A DNA stretch of 64,000 bases from Pseudomonadota bacterium (lineage in GTDB: Bacteria; Pseudomonadota; Alphaproteobacteria; UBA1280; RI-95). The notes below the pieces were generated by a model that saw only the letters and a list, made by a program, of their open reading frames with translations, ran no database searches and had not been told where the DNA came from. A program made the position numbers and the translations under genes. Below, piece after piece: positions 18,227 through 26,659 of the stretch; the stretch's first letter is position 1, and each line of letters starts with the position of its first letter. The DNA lies in contig WGLU01000002.1 of assembly GCA_016125375.1 (NCBI GenBank), positions 186,001-250,000 on the forward strand. Reading direction: 5' to 3'.

Positions 18227-18547
18227 GGCGTAACTCCCTAAAACTCTACATATTTTTATGGGTCTTACCATTAGTGTAGCAAGGACAGGGCCAGCCTGTA
18301 AGCTCTTGCGGTAAAAAACATTATGCTGCACCCGCTCATTTTGCCCAAAAAACAGGCACAAATAATCGAAAGAAACCGGATTTACTGGAGGGTTTTCTCT
18401 TGCAGGGGCATTTTTCATATGTTAAAAGGCAGCCGTCTTCATGACATACCGAACCACTTTGGTTACCTTTTCTTGCATTTCTCTCCTCTTGACAGGATTT
18501 TTTGTTCTGAACCCCTCTCTTTCACCCTAAACTCAGGGAGATCATCC
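18227..18547. other. Divergent intergenic region, 321 bases
   Basis: Separates cobS (leftward) from the gene at 18548. It holds the candidate cobS promoter at 18255-18282 and, near the right end, TTGACA at 18489 followed by a pyrimidine-rich leader with TTTCACCC at 18520-18527. The frame is open from 18323 but its upstream part has no coding character or ribosome-binding site. Nothing else is evident. Confidence 0.5.
18255..18282 (-). promoter_or_regulatory. Candidate promoter of cobS-cobT
   Basis: On the - strand TTGCTA (18282-18277) and CATAAA (18260-18255) are separated by 16 bases, 28 bases before the cobS start. Confidence 0.45.
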
Positions 18548-18949
18548 ATGATCATCCTCATGAACACCCCGCGTCGGGGCGGCGGCGACAGCAGCCTCCT
18601 CGACCTTGCAGCCTCGCCGGACATCCGCGAGGACACCATGCTCGATCTGGCCCGCGTGCCCGGTACGGCCGGTGTGAACATCGGCAAGCGTCTGGCCCAA
18701 CGGCCCGACCTGACCCCCAATGTCGGCACCATCCTCGCCAACGTGCGCTGGGTGCCCGTGCGCGAGGCGCTGGCGTCCAACGTCAACACCCCGGCCGAGG
18801 CGCTCGAAGTGCTGGCCAACGACGATGTGCCCTCCGTGCGCGAAGCGGCCCGCAGCAACCCCAACTACCGGGGTAAGGGCGGCCCGTTCATCCCGCTGAC
18901 GCCGACCGACGGCGGCACGCCGGGCTTTCTGCGCCCGTGCAGCTACTGA
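18548..18949 (+). CDS. Small protein with leucine-rich-variant (LRV) repeats
   Basis: 133 residues; start at 18548 after GGGAG. The middle reads as helical repeats of the LRV type: LLDLAASPDIREDTMLDLAR, GKRLAQRPDL...ILANVRWVPVREALASN, TPAEALEVLANDDVPSVREAARSNPNY, with the characteristic 'L..LA.D....VR..A..NP'. LRV domains are curved protein- or nucleic-acid-binding scaffolds, sometimes with an FeS cluster; no Cys cluster is present here. Gly-rich tail. One of the monocistronic small genes with a CACCC leader and its own terminator. Confidence 0.65.
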   Translation: MIILMNTPRRGGGDSSLLDLAASPDIREDTMLDLARVPGTAGVNIGKRLAQRPDLTPNVGTILANVRWVPVREALASNVNTPAEALEVLANDDVPSVREAARSNPNYRGKGGPFIPLTPTDGGTPGFLRPCSY

Positions 18950-18957
18950 ACAAGCGA

Positions 18958-18991
18958 ATAAGCCCCTCCGCATGGAGGGGCTTATCTTTTT
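18958..18991 (+). terminator. Rho-independent terminator
   Basis: A 12-bp perfect stem (ATAAGCCCCTCC and its complement, loop GCAT) is followed by CTTTTT; an AAGCGAA spacer separates it from the stop at 18949. Confidence 0.9.
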
Positions 18992-18994
18992 GCG

Positions 18995-19023
18995 TTGACC
19001 CGCAGGGGGCACTGCTCTAGTCT
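18995..19023 (+). promoter_or_regulatory. Candidate promoter of the 19087 gene
   Basis: TTGACC at 18995-19000, 17 bases, TAGTCT at 19018-19023. It starts immediately after the preceding terminator. Confidence 0.5.
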
Positions 19024-19086
19024 GAGCGGGTTTTTTGACGCATCTTTTCCTTTAGTTTTTATCACCCCTAACCAGTGGAGGTCCCT

Positions 19087-19449
19087 ATGGCGACCTATCC
19101 CCGCCTCGTCTCCCAGCAGGAGCTGGTGGATTTCCTGACCATGATCGCCGCGCAGATGCCGGCGTCCCAGGCCGGTCAGATCACGCAGCTGATCGATGTG
19201 ATCAACAGCGGCAAGGTCAACCTGCTGAAGGACAGCGTCGTGTTCGAGACGTTCACCGCCTCGAGCATCGAAGAGCTCTCCATCTACCTGCTCCGTCGCA
19301 GCATCAGCGCCAATGTCGCCATGCTCAGCGGCGAGATCGATGACGAGCGCCTCGACGAGCTGAACATGGCTCTGGCCGAGGCCGCCCAGGCGGCCATCAT
19401 GGCCACCAACGGCGTCTTCCCCGTCACGGTCGACATCACCGGCGCCTAA
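19087..19449 (+). CDS. Hypothetical small soluble protein
   Basis: 120 residues, start at 19087 behind GGAGG. Composition suggests an all-helical soluble protein: LVDFLTMIAAQMP, QITQLIDVINSG, SIEELSIYLLRRSI, RLDELNMALAEAAQAAIMAT. No Cys, no membrane segment, no recognised family. Codons end strongly in G or C. It has its own promoter, pyrimidine-rich leader (TTTTCCTTTAG...ATCACCCC) and terminator. Confidence 0.65.
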   Translation: MATYPRLVSQQELVDFLTMIAAQMPASQAGQITQLIDVINSGKVNLLKDSVVFETFTASSIEELSIYLLRRSISANVAMLSGEIDDERLDELNMALAEAAQAAIMATNGVFPVTVDITGA

Positions 19450-19462
19450 GCGCCAACAAGCG

Positions 19463-19492
19463 AAAACCCCCACCTCACGGTGGGGGTTTTTT
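19463..19492 (+). terminator. Rho-independent terminator
   Basis: A 10-bp stem (AACCCCCACC with GGTGGGGGTT, loop TCAC) is followed by six T, preceded by AACAAGCGAA after the stop at 19449. Confidence 0.88.
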
Positions 19493-19512
19493 ATATGATG
19501 CGTGCGCCAGCG

Positions 19513-20463
19513 TTAACGCACGTTGGCAACAATCAGTACCAATGCGACCGACACCGCCAGACCGAGCAGGATTTTAAGGAAATCCTTGGCAACAATCGGG
19601 AAGATTGTCATCAGGTGTTTTTCCGGGTCATGCAGACGGTAAACAGCCAGCTCACGCCCGCACAGCAAACCAACAAACACCCATGTGGTGCTCATCGGGA
19701 TGTGGCTCCACTCTTTGAAAACAAGCAGAACAAGTGCGTAGACAATATCAATAATGGTGGCAGAACGAACGTAGCGGGTACCACTCTTGTTCAGAACCAC
19801 CTTCTGTATGGCACCACCGCGGAAGTAAAATACAATGCCCAGAAACGCAGTCAGGAGCGCCATAACACCTGCGAAGCTGAGCGCGTCAATTTTACGGGGC
19901 AGATACACGGCGATGTTCGCCATATCGTGCATCAGCCAGCTGGACCACAAAAAGCCGGTCGCAAACCATTGGGCCGTGCGCCAGCCCTTGTCTGCCTTGG
20001 GGCTCGTTACCGGCAGGTGTTCATCCATCACGCGGGACAGAATAAACCAGAACACGTAGGCCGTGACCGCTGCCACCGCATAGCCCATGGCGCTTTTAAT
20101 CAGCATGCTTTCCAGCACATCGTTGTTGGCAAAGACCGACAGCACCACAAATGTTGTCGACACCGGCAAACCAAAACGCGTCATCACCAGCAGTACAGCA
20201 GGTGCCAATACGTGGACCCAGTTAAAAACTTCCGGCTGCGGGATTTTTGCCAGTCGGCCGTAGGCCATATCACCGCCGGTGCTGTACCAGCTGTACCCGA
20301 GCACGGCAATCATCACTGTTGCTGCGGGTACCCACAATACATACCAGGGGAGCTTGCGTTGGGAACTGATGAAGGTACCGAGGGTCTGCACACTATCGTT
20401 GGCGACCACGGCGTAGGCGGCGAGCAGGAACCCGGCCAGCATGTAGAAAGTGCTCATATCCAT
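19513..20463 (-). CDS. PiT-like inorganic phosphate transporter family protein
   Basis: 316 residues, nearly all hydrophobic with 8-9 predicted membrane helices. Two inverted signatures of the PiT family are recognisable: AVVANDSVQTLGTF near residue 18 (compare GANDxANxxGT) and IPMSTTWVFVGLLCGREL near 255 (compare PVSTTHxxxG). A further PVSTTFVVLSVFANND lies near 100. PiT proteins import phosphate or sulphate with a cation. The sequence is divergent, so the transported ion is unclear. The ATG has only a weak ribosome-binding site. Confidence 0.65.
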   Translation of the reverse strand: MDMSTFYMLAGFLLAAYAVVANDSVQTLGTFISSQRKLPWYVLWVPAATVMIAVLGYSWYSTGGDMAYGRLAKIPQPEVFNWVHVLAPAVLLVMTRFGLPVSTTFVVLSVFANNDVLESMLIKSAMGYAVAAVTAYVFWFILSRVMDEHLPVTSPKADKGWRTAQWFATGFLWSSWLMHDMANIAVYLPRKIDALSFAGVMALLTAFLGIVFYFRGGAIQKVVLNKSGTRYVRSATIIDIVYALVLLVFKEWSHIPMSTTWVFVGLLCGRELAVYRLHDPEKHLMTIFPIVAKDFLKILLGLAVSVALVLIVANVR

Positions 20464-20569
20464 AGGGCTTGCGCCTTTCGGTAAGGGGTTGATGGAGCGT
20501 GTCTTTCCGCACTTTGTGCATCTGCGAACAGCAATACCCTAAAGCGGTATTTTTTGCAACCGCACAAAT

Positions 20570-20599
20570 AAAAAAACCTCCCCTTGCGGGGAGGTTTTT
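20570..20599. terminator. Terminator of the Nudix gene
   Basis: A 7-bp core stem (CCTCCCC with GGGGAGG, loop TTGC), extended by A-T pairs, has a T-rich run on both strands; it follows the stop of the leftward gene at 20607. Confidence 0.85.
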
Positions 20600-20606
20600 C
20601 CGTCGT

Positions 20607-21191
20607 TCAGACGAGCCGGTCACGCACCTCGAGGAGGGCGCGGAACTCGTGCTTGTAGGCAAAGCGGTTCTGGTAGCGCTGGACATCCGCCAGCGGCACG
20701 AACGTCAGGCCGGCGACCTCGCTGCCCACCACGCCCTTGGAGAGCACGGCATACTCGTCCGCAGTCAGTTCCGTCATGTACGAAACCGTGGTCGTGGCAT
20801 GGTCGGCATGCCAGTGCTTGACCTCGCCGTAATTGATGTGGGCGCGGATGAGCACCAGACGCTCGGGCGAGAGCACCAACAGGCCGTTGGACTCCTCCCG
20901 CGCCTCGCGGCAGACGGCGATGTCCGGCTGCTCGTGGCGCGGGACATCGACAAAGCCGCCGAAGGTGGCGCTCAGGCTGCCGGCGTGTTCCACCGTGCCG
21001 CCACGCTCGATGAGGCCGACCATCCAGGTGCCGCCATCGTTGTACACGCAAACCACGTGCGCGCCGGTAGAGGCCTGGCGGACCGGGTAGATATGCCAGC
21101 CGTAGGTCTTGTCCGGGCTGGGGCCGTAGAGCTCGGTCAGGAGAGCCTGAACGCGGGCATAGTCGGGATGGGAGGGATCGATCTGACGCAT
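20607..21191 (-). CDS. Nudix hydrolase
   Basis: 194 residues; start at 21191 after AAGGAC. A Nudix box is visible: GGFVDVPRHEQPD...CREAREESNGLLV near residues 58-85, with REAREE giving the metal-binding glutamates. The Nudix fold hydrolyses nucleoside diphosphates linked to another moiety. The spacing between the leading Gly and REAREE is slightly longer than canonical. Residues 1-40 (YGPSPDKTYGWHIYPVRQAS) precede the fold. Substrate unknown. Its own terminator follows. Confidence 0.72.
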   Translation of the reverse strand: MRQIDPSHPDYARVQALLTELYGPSPDKTYGWHIYPVRQASTGAHVVCVYNDGGTWMVGLIERGGTVEHAGSLSATFGGFVDVPRHEQPDIAVCREAREESNGLLVLSPERLVLIRAHINYGEVKHWHADHATTTVSYMTELTADEYAVLSKGVVGSEVAGLTFVPLADVQRYQNRFAYKHEFRALLEVRDRLV

Positions 21192-21283
21192 GTGTGTCGT
21201 CCTTATATTCCGGAAAACGGCAGGGATACGGTAAGAAGTATGCCCCTCTTACGGCAAAAAAGGCAAACTTTCAACCGATTTCC

Positions 21284-21312
21284 TTGACCTCTCGGGCGCA
21301 GACACGCTAAAA
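21284..21312 (+). promoter_or_regulatory. Candidate promoter of the 21369 gene
   Basis: TTGACC at 21284-21289, 17 bases, CTAAAA at 21307-21312, 57 bases before the start codon. Confidence 0.5.
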
Positions 21313-21368
21313 AGCGCCCAGTAAATCACGTTTTTCCTTTTTCCTCCAGAAGACCGGAGGCCCGCAAC

Positions 21369-21794
21369 ATGGACAGGTACCCGTCCCTGATGCGCCTGCA
21401 GACTTTCCGCAATTCTTTTCCGTCCGGTGTGCGCTCCCTTGCCCGGGAACTGAACGACGCTCACCCGCACCCCACAGATAAACGCCGCAAGCTGTTCGGT
21501 AACAGCCAGGACATTCTGCTGGCGATTGATCACCTGCAAAACGGCCGGTTTGAAGACACGGCCGCCTTTGGCACCATTGATGCTGCCAATCCTTACGACC
21601 TGCTGCTGGCGGTGTACCGGCGCATTATGTCGGTGGATGCGGCAATTGCAGCCGGTAAAATCCCCCCCTCAGACCGCGAGCACATACTTGCCATTACCAC
21701 ATGGCTGATGGGTCGCTATCACGATGTGGACTGGACAAAGCCGCGCCCGCGCGTCACCGTCCGCATCAAGCCCGTTTTCGATGTGAGTTTGTAA
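21369..21794 (+). CDS. Hypothetical small protein
   Basis: 141 residues, start at 21369 after CGGAGG. Basic N-terminus (about 45 residues with RSLAREL and TDKRRKLFG), then a helical region (DILLAIDHLQNGRFED, DLLLAVYRRIMSVDAAIAAGK) and a basic beta-like tail. No recognised domain. It has its own promoter, a TTTTTCCTTTTTCCTCC leader and terminator. Confidence 0.6.
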   Translation: MDRYPSLMRLQTFRNSFPSGVRSLARELNDAHPHPTDKRRKLFGNSQDILLAIDHLQNGRFEDTAAFGTIDAANPYDLLLAVYRRIMSVDAAIAAGKIPPSDREHILAITTWLMGRYHDVDWTKPRPRVTVRIKPVFDVSL

Positions 21795-21795
21795 A

Positions 21796-21824
21796 AAAGC
21801 CCGGCCAACTGGCCGGGCTTTTAT
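21796..21824 (+). terminator. Rho-independent terminator
   Basis: A 10-bp stem (AAGCCCGGCC with GGCCGGGCTT, loop AACT) and short T-run follow the stop at 21794 within a few bases. Confidence 0.85.
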
Positions 21825-21835
21825 CGTTCTAGGGA

Positions 21836-23515
21836 CTAGCTGTCCGGTTTAAGGCGTTTGAGCAGATCCGGCATCCACAGGTCGGTGTGGAACCACATCA
21901 TATAATGCCCGTCCGAATACGGCGGCACGTCGTACCAGAGGGTTTCATCGCCGGAATCCTCCAGCATTTCTCTGCGTCGCTGTGTCACGTAGCGCAGGTC
22001 CTGATTGGAGGCGATATGTATCACCGGCACATGAACCTGTTCACGCAGGGCAATCATCACGTCCATGCTACTGGTGTCGTCACAGCGTTTGTCATCGCTC
22101 TGGATGCCGCGGCCTGCATTGAAGGTGAACACCTGCTCTATGGTGCCGTTGCGGGCACCGTCTACAACCGCAATGCCGCCTGCAGCTGTGCCCAGCGCGA
22201 CAATGTGGTTGTACCCCAAAGACTGCAGGTAGTTGGAAGCAGCCATAACATAACTGCCAGCAACACTTGCCGCTGCTTCATAGTCCGGCGCCTTGCACCC
22301 GCCGTAGCTCTCGTAAGCGCCTTTGGCCTTGCCTATATTCGGACGGTGCACAACCAGTACGTCACCGTAGGGCAACAACTCCACCAGCAGTCGGCGGTAG
22401 TAGCGGTCCATCCGGTGAGGCAGTACTAACATGCGGGAAAATGTCTTGTGCGTGACAAGGAAGACGCGTTTTTTGTTTGGTGCCTTCGGGTTCTCTTTCC
22501 ACAGGAACACCTCTGCCTCCCCAACAGGGCCTTTGACTAAAACGGGTTTGGGCAGTGTTGGCAGGATTTTCTCGTCGTTACGGTTCAGACCGCGGAAGAC
22601 ATAGCCTTCCTGAATCTTTTGTCCGGCAAGCCAGCCCCGCAGCATTTTACGGTCTGTTTTACCTTTAACACGCTTTTCAAAAGCGGCCATAAGGTCAGTC
22701 TTGTTTTTCAGTACATCATTGTAAAGCGTGAGCATGTTTGGCTCGGCTTTAGGATTTTTGGCCAGCGGGCGCATCATGGCATCCATTGCCAGTGCAATCA
22801 TCGGCGCGAGGATATGGCGCTGGTATGCGGCAGTCTTGCGGCCGGCATTCATATTCTCCTCCGTAAATCCACCATGCTGACCAGCCTGAAAGCTGTGTGG
22901 CACGGGTACGTGACTGATGTAGGGGGATGTTGTCACGTCATCATCCGCAAGTGCGGCATGGTCAAGATACAGGCGGCTAACCAGTTCCTGACGGCGCAGG
23001 TCCGTACTCATAAGGTGCACACCAGCCCATGCCGCCATAATACTGAACTGATCGGCGATGCTGAGTTCCTTGTCAGTGGGATTGAACATCTCGGGATTTA
23101 CGCGTTGACGGAACACTGACTGAATGACCATGAACTCCGCCAGAGGTTCCTCAACATGAGCGGGCACAATAACGGTATTAATGGTGCGGTCGTCCTTAGT
23201 CATCTGCCTGCCGTTGGTAAAAACGATATCCAACGGATAAACACCCTCACCCGCGGGGTGGAACGTAGCCGTTACAGCCTCTACAGCACGTTGCACGCGT
23301 GCGACCATCCTGGCACGGTGTTCTTCCGTCACGCTACCGTCAAAAAACAGGCGAATAGGCTGGCCGGGGACACCACTGACTGTTAAAGGTTGCTCGAAAC
23401 TGATGTTGGCTGTTTTTTCCCAGTTGGAGCCGGTGTATGTGTTGCTGCTTGCGCAGGCGGCGAGCATGACAGGAAGAGCGGCTAAAACAAGTGTTCTTAG
23501 CGGGGCACGGTACAT
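21836..23515 (-). CDS. Large lipoprotein, possible inactive alpha/beta-hydrolase
   Basis: 559 residues with a lipoprotein signal (LVLAALPVMLAAC, Cys21) and an AAAGGA ribosome-binding site. The C-terminal third looks like an alpha/beta-hydrolase: LPYGDVLVVHRPNIGKAKGAYESYGG, then SLGYNHIVALGTAAGGIAVVDGA at the place of the nucleophile elbow, and a final SDGHYMMWFH that could hold the histidine. The elbow reads G-T-A-A-G, so the usual serine is absent. The N-terminal half (about 35-330) matches nothing I recognise. Location is probably outer membrane, periplasmic face. Confidence 0.55.
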   Translation of the reverse strand: MYRAPLRTLVLAALPVMLAACASSNTYTGSNWEKTANISFEQPLTVSGVPGQPIRLFFDGSVTEEHRARMVARVQRAVEAVTATFHPAGEGVYPLDIVFTNGRQMTKDDRTINTVIVPAHVEEPLAEFMVIQSVFRQRVNPEMFNPTDKELSIADQFSIMAAWAGVHLMSTDLRRQELVSRLYLDHAALADDDVTTSPYISHVPVPHSFQAGQHGGFTEENMNAGRKTAAYQRHILAPMIALAMDAMMRPLAKNPKAEPNMLTLYNDVLKNKTDLMAAFEKRVKGKTDRKMLRGWLAGQKIQEGYVFRGLNRNDEKILPTLPKPVLVKGPVGEAEVFLWKENPKAPNKKRVFLVTHKTFSRMLVLPHRMDRYYRRLLVELLPYGDVLVVHRPNIGKAKGAYESYGGCKAPDYEAAASVAGSYVMAASNYLQSLGYNHIVALGTAAGGIAVVDGARNGTIEQVFTFNAGRGIQSDDKRCDDTSSMDVMIALREQVHVPVIHIASNQDLRYVTQRRREMLEDSGDETLWYDVPPYSDGHYMMWFHTDLWMPDLLKRLKPDS

Positions 23516-23586
23516 TGTTAGGCTGTCCTTTCAGGGTTGTGGCTTGTCCGGTTAACTACAGTGCCGTCAACACCGTTGACCCCAGT

Positions 23587-23615
23587 ATTATCAGAATAGT
23601 GCCCCCCTGTTTCAA
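23587..23615 (-). promoter_or_regulatory. Candidate promoter of the 559-residue lipoprotein gene
   Basis: On the - strand TTGAAA (23615-23610), 17 bases, GATAAT (23592-23587), 71 bases before the start codon. Confidence 0.55.
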
Positions 23616-23704
23616 CTTTTCCTTTTCATAATCGGCAATATGGCGGTTTCTGCCCCCAAAAACCTTACCCCGTTCGTGCGTTGGTATGATTTTTACCGTA
23701 TGCC

Positions 23705-23735
23705 AATAAAAAGCCGCCCTTTTCGGGCGGCTTTT
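23705..23735 (-). terminator. Rho-independent terminator of the ALDH gene
   Basis: An 11-bp stem (AAAAGCCGCCC with its complement) on the - strand is followed by TTTTTATTGG; it lies 15 bases past the stop at 23751. Confidence 0.85.
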
Positions 23736-23750
23736 CGGGTGCGGGCAGGC

Positions 23751-25298
23751 TTACAGAAACTCAACACCCTGTGCAAGCGGCAGCGCATCGCTGTAGTTGA
23801 TGGTACAGGTCTGGCGGCGCATGTAGGCCTTCCAGGAATCCGAACCGGATTCGCGGCCACCGCCGGTTTCCTTCTCGCCACCAAAGGCGCCACCGATTTC
23901 TGCACCGCTGGTGCCGATGTTAACGTTGGCGATACCACAGTCGGACCCAACCGTCGAGAGGAATTTCTCGGCCGATTTCAGGCTCTGGGTAAACACGGCG
24001 GAGGACAGACCTTGCGGCACGTTGTTTTGCAGGTCAATGGCCTCGTCCAGCGTCCGTACAGGGGTGACGTACAGGATGGGGGCAAAAGTTTCCTCTTGCA
24101 TAATCGGCAGCGGGTTTTTGGCAGAAATAATGGTGGGTTCCACAAAGAAGCCCTCCCCTGCCAGCTCCTTGCCGCCGCACAGCAGCTTGCCACCCTCTTT
24201 CTGGGCTTTGGCGACAGCTGCCTTGTAGGCCTCTACCGCCGCACGGTCAATCAGCGGCCCCATCAGCACGCCTTTTTCCAGCGGATGGCCAATTTTAACG
24301 CTGCCGTAGGCCTTTTGCAGACGCTCCAGCAGAGCCTTTTCCAGCTTCTCCTGAACAAAAATACGGCGCGTGGTGGTGCAGCGCTGGCCTGTGGTTCCGC
24401 AAGCGCCAAACACAATCGCGCGTGTTGCCAGATCCAAATCGGCGTCGTCCATCACGATAATGGCGTTGTTGCCGCCCAGCTCCAGCAGGCTCTTGCCAAA
24501 ACGCTCGGCCACAACGCGGCCAACCTCGCGCCCCATACGGGTGCTGCCGGTAGCACTAATAAGCGGCAGACGCTTGTCAGCAGCCATACGCTCACCCAGG
24601 CTGCGGTCAGGACTAATCACCATGCCCATTACACCAGCGTGGCCATGGTCAGCCAGCACCTTGTGGACGATTTTCATCATCGCAACTGTAATAAGCGGGG
24701 TTTTTTCGGAGGGCTTCCAAACCATTGTATCACCGCATACAGCAGCGATGGCAGCATTCCATGCCCATACGGCACAGGGGAAGTTGAATGCAGTGATAAT
24801 ACCGATTGTGCCCAACGGGTGCCATTGTTCATACATGCGGTGGCCCGGGCGCTCGGAGTGCATGGTCAGGCCGTAAAGCTGGCGGGACAGACCCACAGCA
24901 AAGTCACAGATATCGATAGCCTCTTGTACCTCACCCAGACCTTCGGAGAGGATTTTGCCCATCTCCAGGCTAATCAGCTTGCCCAGAGGCTCTTTATAAC
25001 GGCGGAACTCCTCACCCAGTTGGCGCACAATCTCGCCACGCACCGGTGCCGGCGTGCTGCGCCACTTAACGTAGGCGGCCTGTGCATCGCTGACCACACG
25101 GTCATAATCGTCATTGCTGGCGCACACAATTTCACCCAGAGCCTGACCGTCTGACGGGTTGAGGGAAACCAGCGTCGCCCCACCCGGTTTACCCATCCAG
25201 CCTGCGCCACAGGCACCGCTGTTTTTACCATCTATGCCCAGTTGTTTCAGGATAGACTGGACTTCTGTTTGGCTGAACTTGACGGCGCTTTGTGCCAT
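23751..25298 (-). CDS. ALDH7-family aldehyde dehydrogenase (alpha-aminoadipic semialdehyde dehydrogenase-like)
   Basis: 515 residues. NAD(P)-dependent aldehyde oxidation; family 7 (antiquitin) enzymes oxidise alpha-aminoadipic semialdehyde in lysine breakdown. Seen: cofactor segment FNFPCAVWAWNAAIA, ATGSTRMG, catalytic Glu273 in LELGGNN, catalytic Cys307 in GQRCTTTRR, and the family-7 C-terminal signature with SGAEIGGAFGGEKETGGGRESGSD and WKAYMRRQTCTINY. GGAGGAGA precedes the ATG. No other lysine-degradation gene is adjacent. Confidence 0.88.
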   Translation of the reverse strand: MAQSAVKFSQTEVQSILKQLGIDGKNSGACGAGWMGKPGGATLVSLNPSDGQALGEIVCASNDDYDRVVSDAQAAYVKWRSTPAPVRGEIVRQLGEEFRRYKEPLGKLISLEMGKILSEGLGEVQEAIDICDFAVGLSRQLYGLTMHSERPGHRMYEQWHPLGTIGIITAFNFPCAVWAWNAAIAAVCGDTMVWKPSEKTPLITVAMMKIVHKVLADHGHAGVMGMVISPDRSLGERMAADKRLPLISATGSTRMGREVGRVVAERFGKSLLELGGNNAIIVMDDADLDLATRAIVFGACGTTGQRCTTTRRIFVQEKLEKALLERLQKAYGSVKIGHPLEKGVLMGPLIDRAAVEAYKAAVAKAQKEGGKLLCGGKELAGEGFFVEPTIISAKNPLPIMQEETFAPILYVTPVRTLDEAIDLQNNVPQGLSSAVFTQSLKSAEKFLSTVGSDCGIANVNIGTSGAEIGGAFGGEKETGGGRESGSDSWKAYMRRQTCTINYSDALPLAQGVEFL

Positions 25299-25372
25299 AG
25301 TGGTATCTCCTCCATTGCGTACAAACCCGGACTGGGGTAGAAAAAATTACGGAAACAAAAGTAACACAGATT

Positions 25373-25885
25373 ATGACGAACACAAAAAACCTCTTCTCCG
25401 CCTGTCTCGCAGCTGCACTGTCGGCTGGTTGCGCCACAACCGACAAAGTCGCTGTTAATACGCCCAAAGAGCGTTTGGCCGAAGCCCGGCAAACGGTGAA
25501 GGAGTTCGGCATTTGGACACTGAAAGACTGTCAGCTCCATGCCAAGCGCGCGGATATCGAGATTTTTACGGACGGCCGCATGACCGGGAATACGCTTTTC
25601 TTCCGCATGGTGGCCCACGAACCTCTGCTTACAGCCCCCAAACTGTCCCTGTGGGGTGTAGGCGGCTTTAATCTGGACCTTGACGGGCGCGACAACACAT
25701 GGTCGTTCAAGTTCCCCTTTGGCCCGGCCGACGCTGCCAAAATGATCAGCGATGACGTGTTCGTGGTGGTTGGCTACCAGATTGCGGAGAGTATTCGCCC
25801 GCTTAACGCCGTATTCAGTGCCCGGGAGCTGCCTGCGGCACTGGAATATCTTTCTGCCAACTGTCTGGACAACAGCGATTCTTGA
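25373..25885 (+). CDS. Hypothetical lipoprotein
   Basis: 170 residues with a lipobox LSAGC (Cys20). The mature part has a beta-rich feel (DIEIFTDGRMTGNTLFFRMVAHEP, LWGVGGFNLDLDGRDNTWSFKFPF) and two further cysteines. No known domain. It is divergent from the ALDH gene, 75 bases apart. Its stop codon lies inside the TTGACA of the next gene's candidate promoter. Confidence 0.6.
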   Translation: MTNTKNLFSACLAAALSAGCATTDKVAVNTPKERLAEARQTVKEFGIWTLKDCQLHAKRADIEIFTDGRMTGNTLFFRMVAHEPLLTAPKLSLWGVGGFNLDLDGRDNTWSFKFPFGPADAAKMISDDVFVVVGYQIAESIRPLNAVFSARELPAALEYLSANCLDNSDS

Positions 25886-25910
25886 CATAGGCTGCCGAGC
25901 TTCCTAGATT
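25882..25910 (+). promoter_or_regulatory. Candidate strong sigma-70 promoter of the 25980 gene
   Basis: TTGACA at 25882-25887, 17 bases, TAGATT at 25905-25910, 70 bases before the start codon. It overlaps the stop codon of the upstream gene. Confidence 0.65.
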
Positions 25911-25979
25911 AACGGCAGTACCCCGACCTATCGCGTTTTATTGACTCTTTTAACAGACCTTTCTTTGAATGAGGTTCCT

Positions 25980-26210
25980 ATGCCCCGTCGTCAGCCGCCC
26001 TACAAGGGGCCGGGCAAGTACGATCCCCAATATGGCAGCCCGTGGCCGGTCATCATCTTCCTGATCGCCGTCGTCGCTGTTGCCTGGATCGGCCACCGCT
26101 ACGAAGAAACCCACCGAGATCCCTTCGCCCAGAAGCAGACCACGGTGGACCGCTGCGCCAAGAACTCCGGCCATCTGGCCTGCCGCGGCGTACAGCACCG
26201 CAAGAACTGA
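25980..26210 (+). CDS. Small single-pass membrane protein
   Basis: 76 residues; start at 25980 after GAGG. The N-terminal 22 residues are basic and proline/glycine-rich, a hydrophobic helix spans about 23-40 (PVIIFLIAVVAVAWIG), and a hydrophilic tail with two cysteines (DRCAKNSGHLACRG) follows. Orientation by the positive-inside rule: N-terminus in the cytoplasm, Cys pair in the periplasm, possibly a disulphide. No family recognised. Own promoter and terminator. Confidence 0.6.
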   Translation: MPRRQPPYKGPGKYDPQYGSPWPVIIFLIAVVAVAWIGHRYEETHRDPFAQKQTTVDRCAKNSGHLACRGVQHRKN

Positions 26211-26217
26211 CCAAGCG

Positions 26218-26247
26218 AAAGCCGCCCCATCAAGGGGCGGCTTTTTT
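26218..26247 (+). terminator. Rho-independent terminator
   Basis: An 8-bp stem (GCCGCCCC with GGGGCGGC) plus flanking A-T pairs and six T; preceded by CCAAGCGAAA after the stop at 26210. Confidence 0.88.
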
Positions 26248-26258
26248 CATTTCAAATC

Positions 26259-26657
26259 TCAGGCACCCTGTCGGGGCGACATATAACTTGTGACCACACC
26301 CCAGAACAGTGCGTAGATAAGCAGCACAACAAGCGTCTTATGGTTAACCACCATGTTGAGTGAGGCGTAATCCATCAGTTTCTCGAGCCCGCCACTCGAC
26401 ATGGCAAGATGCGTCAGCGCCGGAAAGATACTAAAGATGACACCTTTAATCAGCGGACTTACGTTGAAAGGCAACAGGTACAAAAAGCCCCACAAGCCAC
26501 CCCAGACCATCGGCTCATAAAAACTGGCCAGCTCGGGCTTGAACGACACGAAGGGCAACCCGTTGGCACTTTGTGCCAGCGCCCAGTAGGCCAGTACAGT
26601 CAAGGCACCCCCAAGGCTGCCGACACCGTACAGAATCATCATGCGTTGGCTGTTCAT
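26259..26657 (-). CDS. Hypothetical four-helix membrane protein
   Basis: 132 residues with hydrophobic helices at about 7-28, 48-65, 70-88 and 106-126. No recognised family. It starts 3 bases after the stop of the deoxyribosyltransferase-like gene and should be translated from the same mRNA. Confidence 0.6.
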   Translation of the reverse strand: MNSQRMMILYGVGSLGGALTVLAYWALAQSANGLPFVSFKPELASFYEPMVWGGLWGFLYLLPFNVSPLIKGVIFSIFPALTHLAMSSGGLEKLMDYASLNMVVNHKTLVVLLIYALFWGVVTSYMSPRQGA

Positions 26658-26659
26658 TA

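Noticed and set aside
18323..18547. N-terminal extension of the LRV-repeat gene by 75 codons
   Set aside because: The upstream part is AT-rich, runs through the leader and a TTGACA box, and the downstream ATG has a much better ribosome-binding site.
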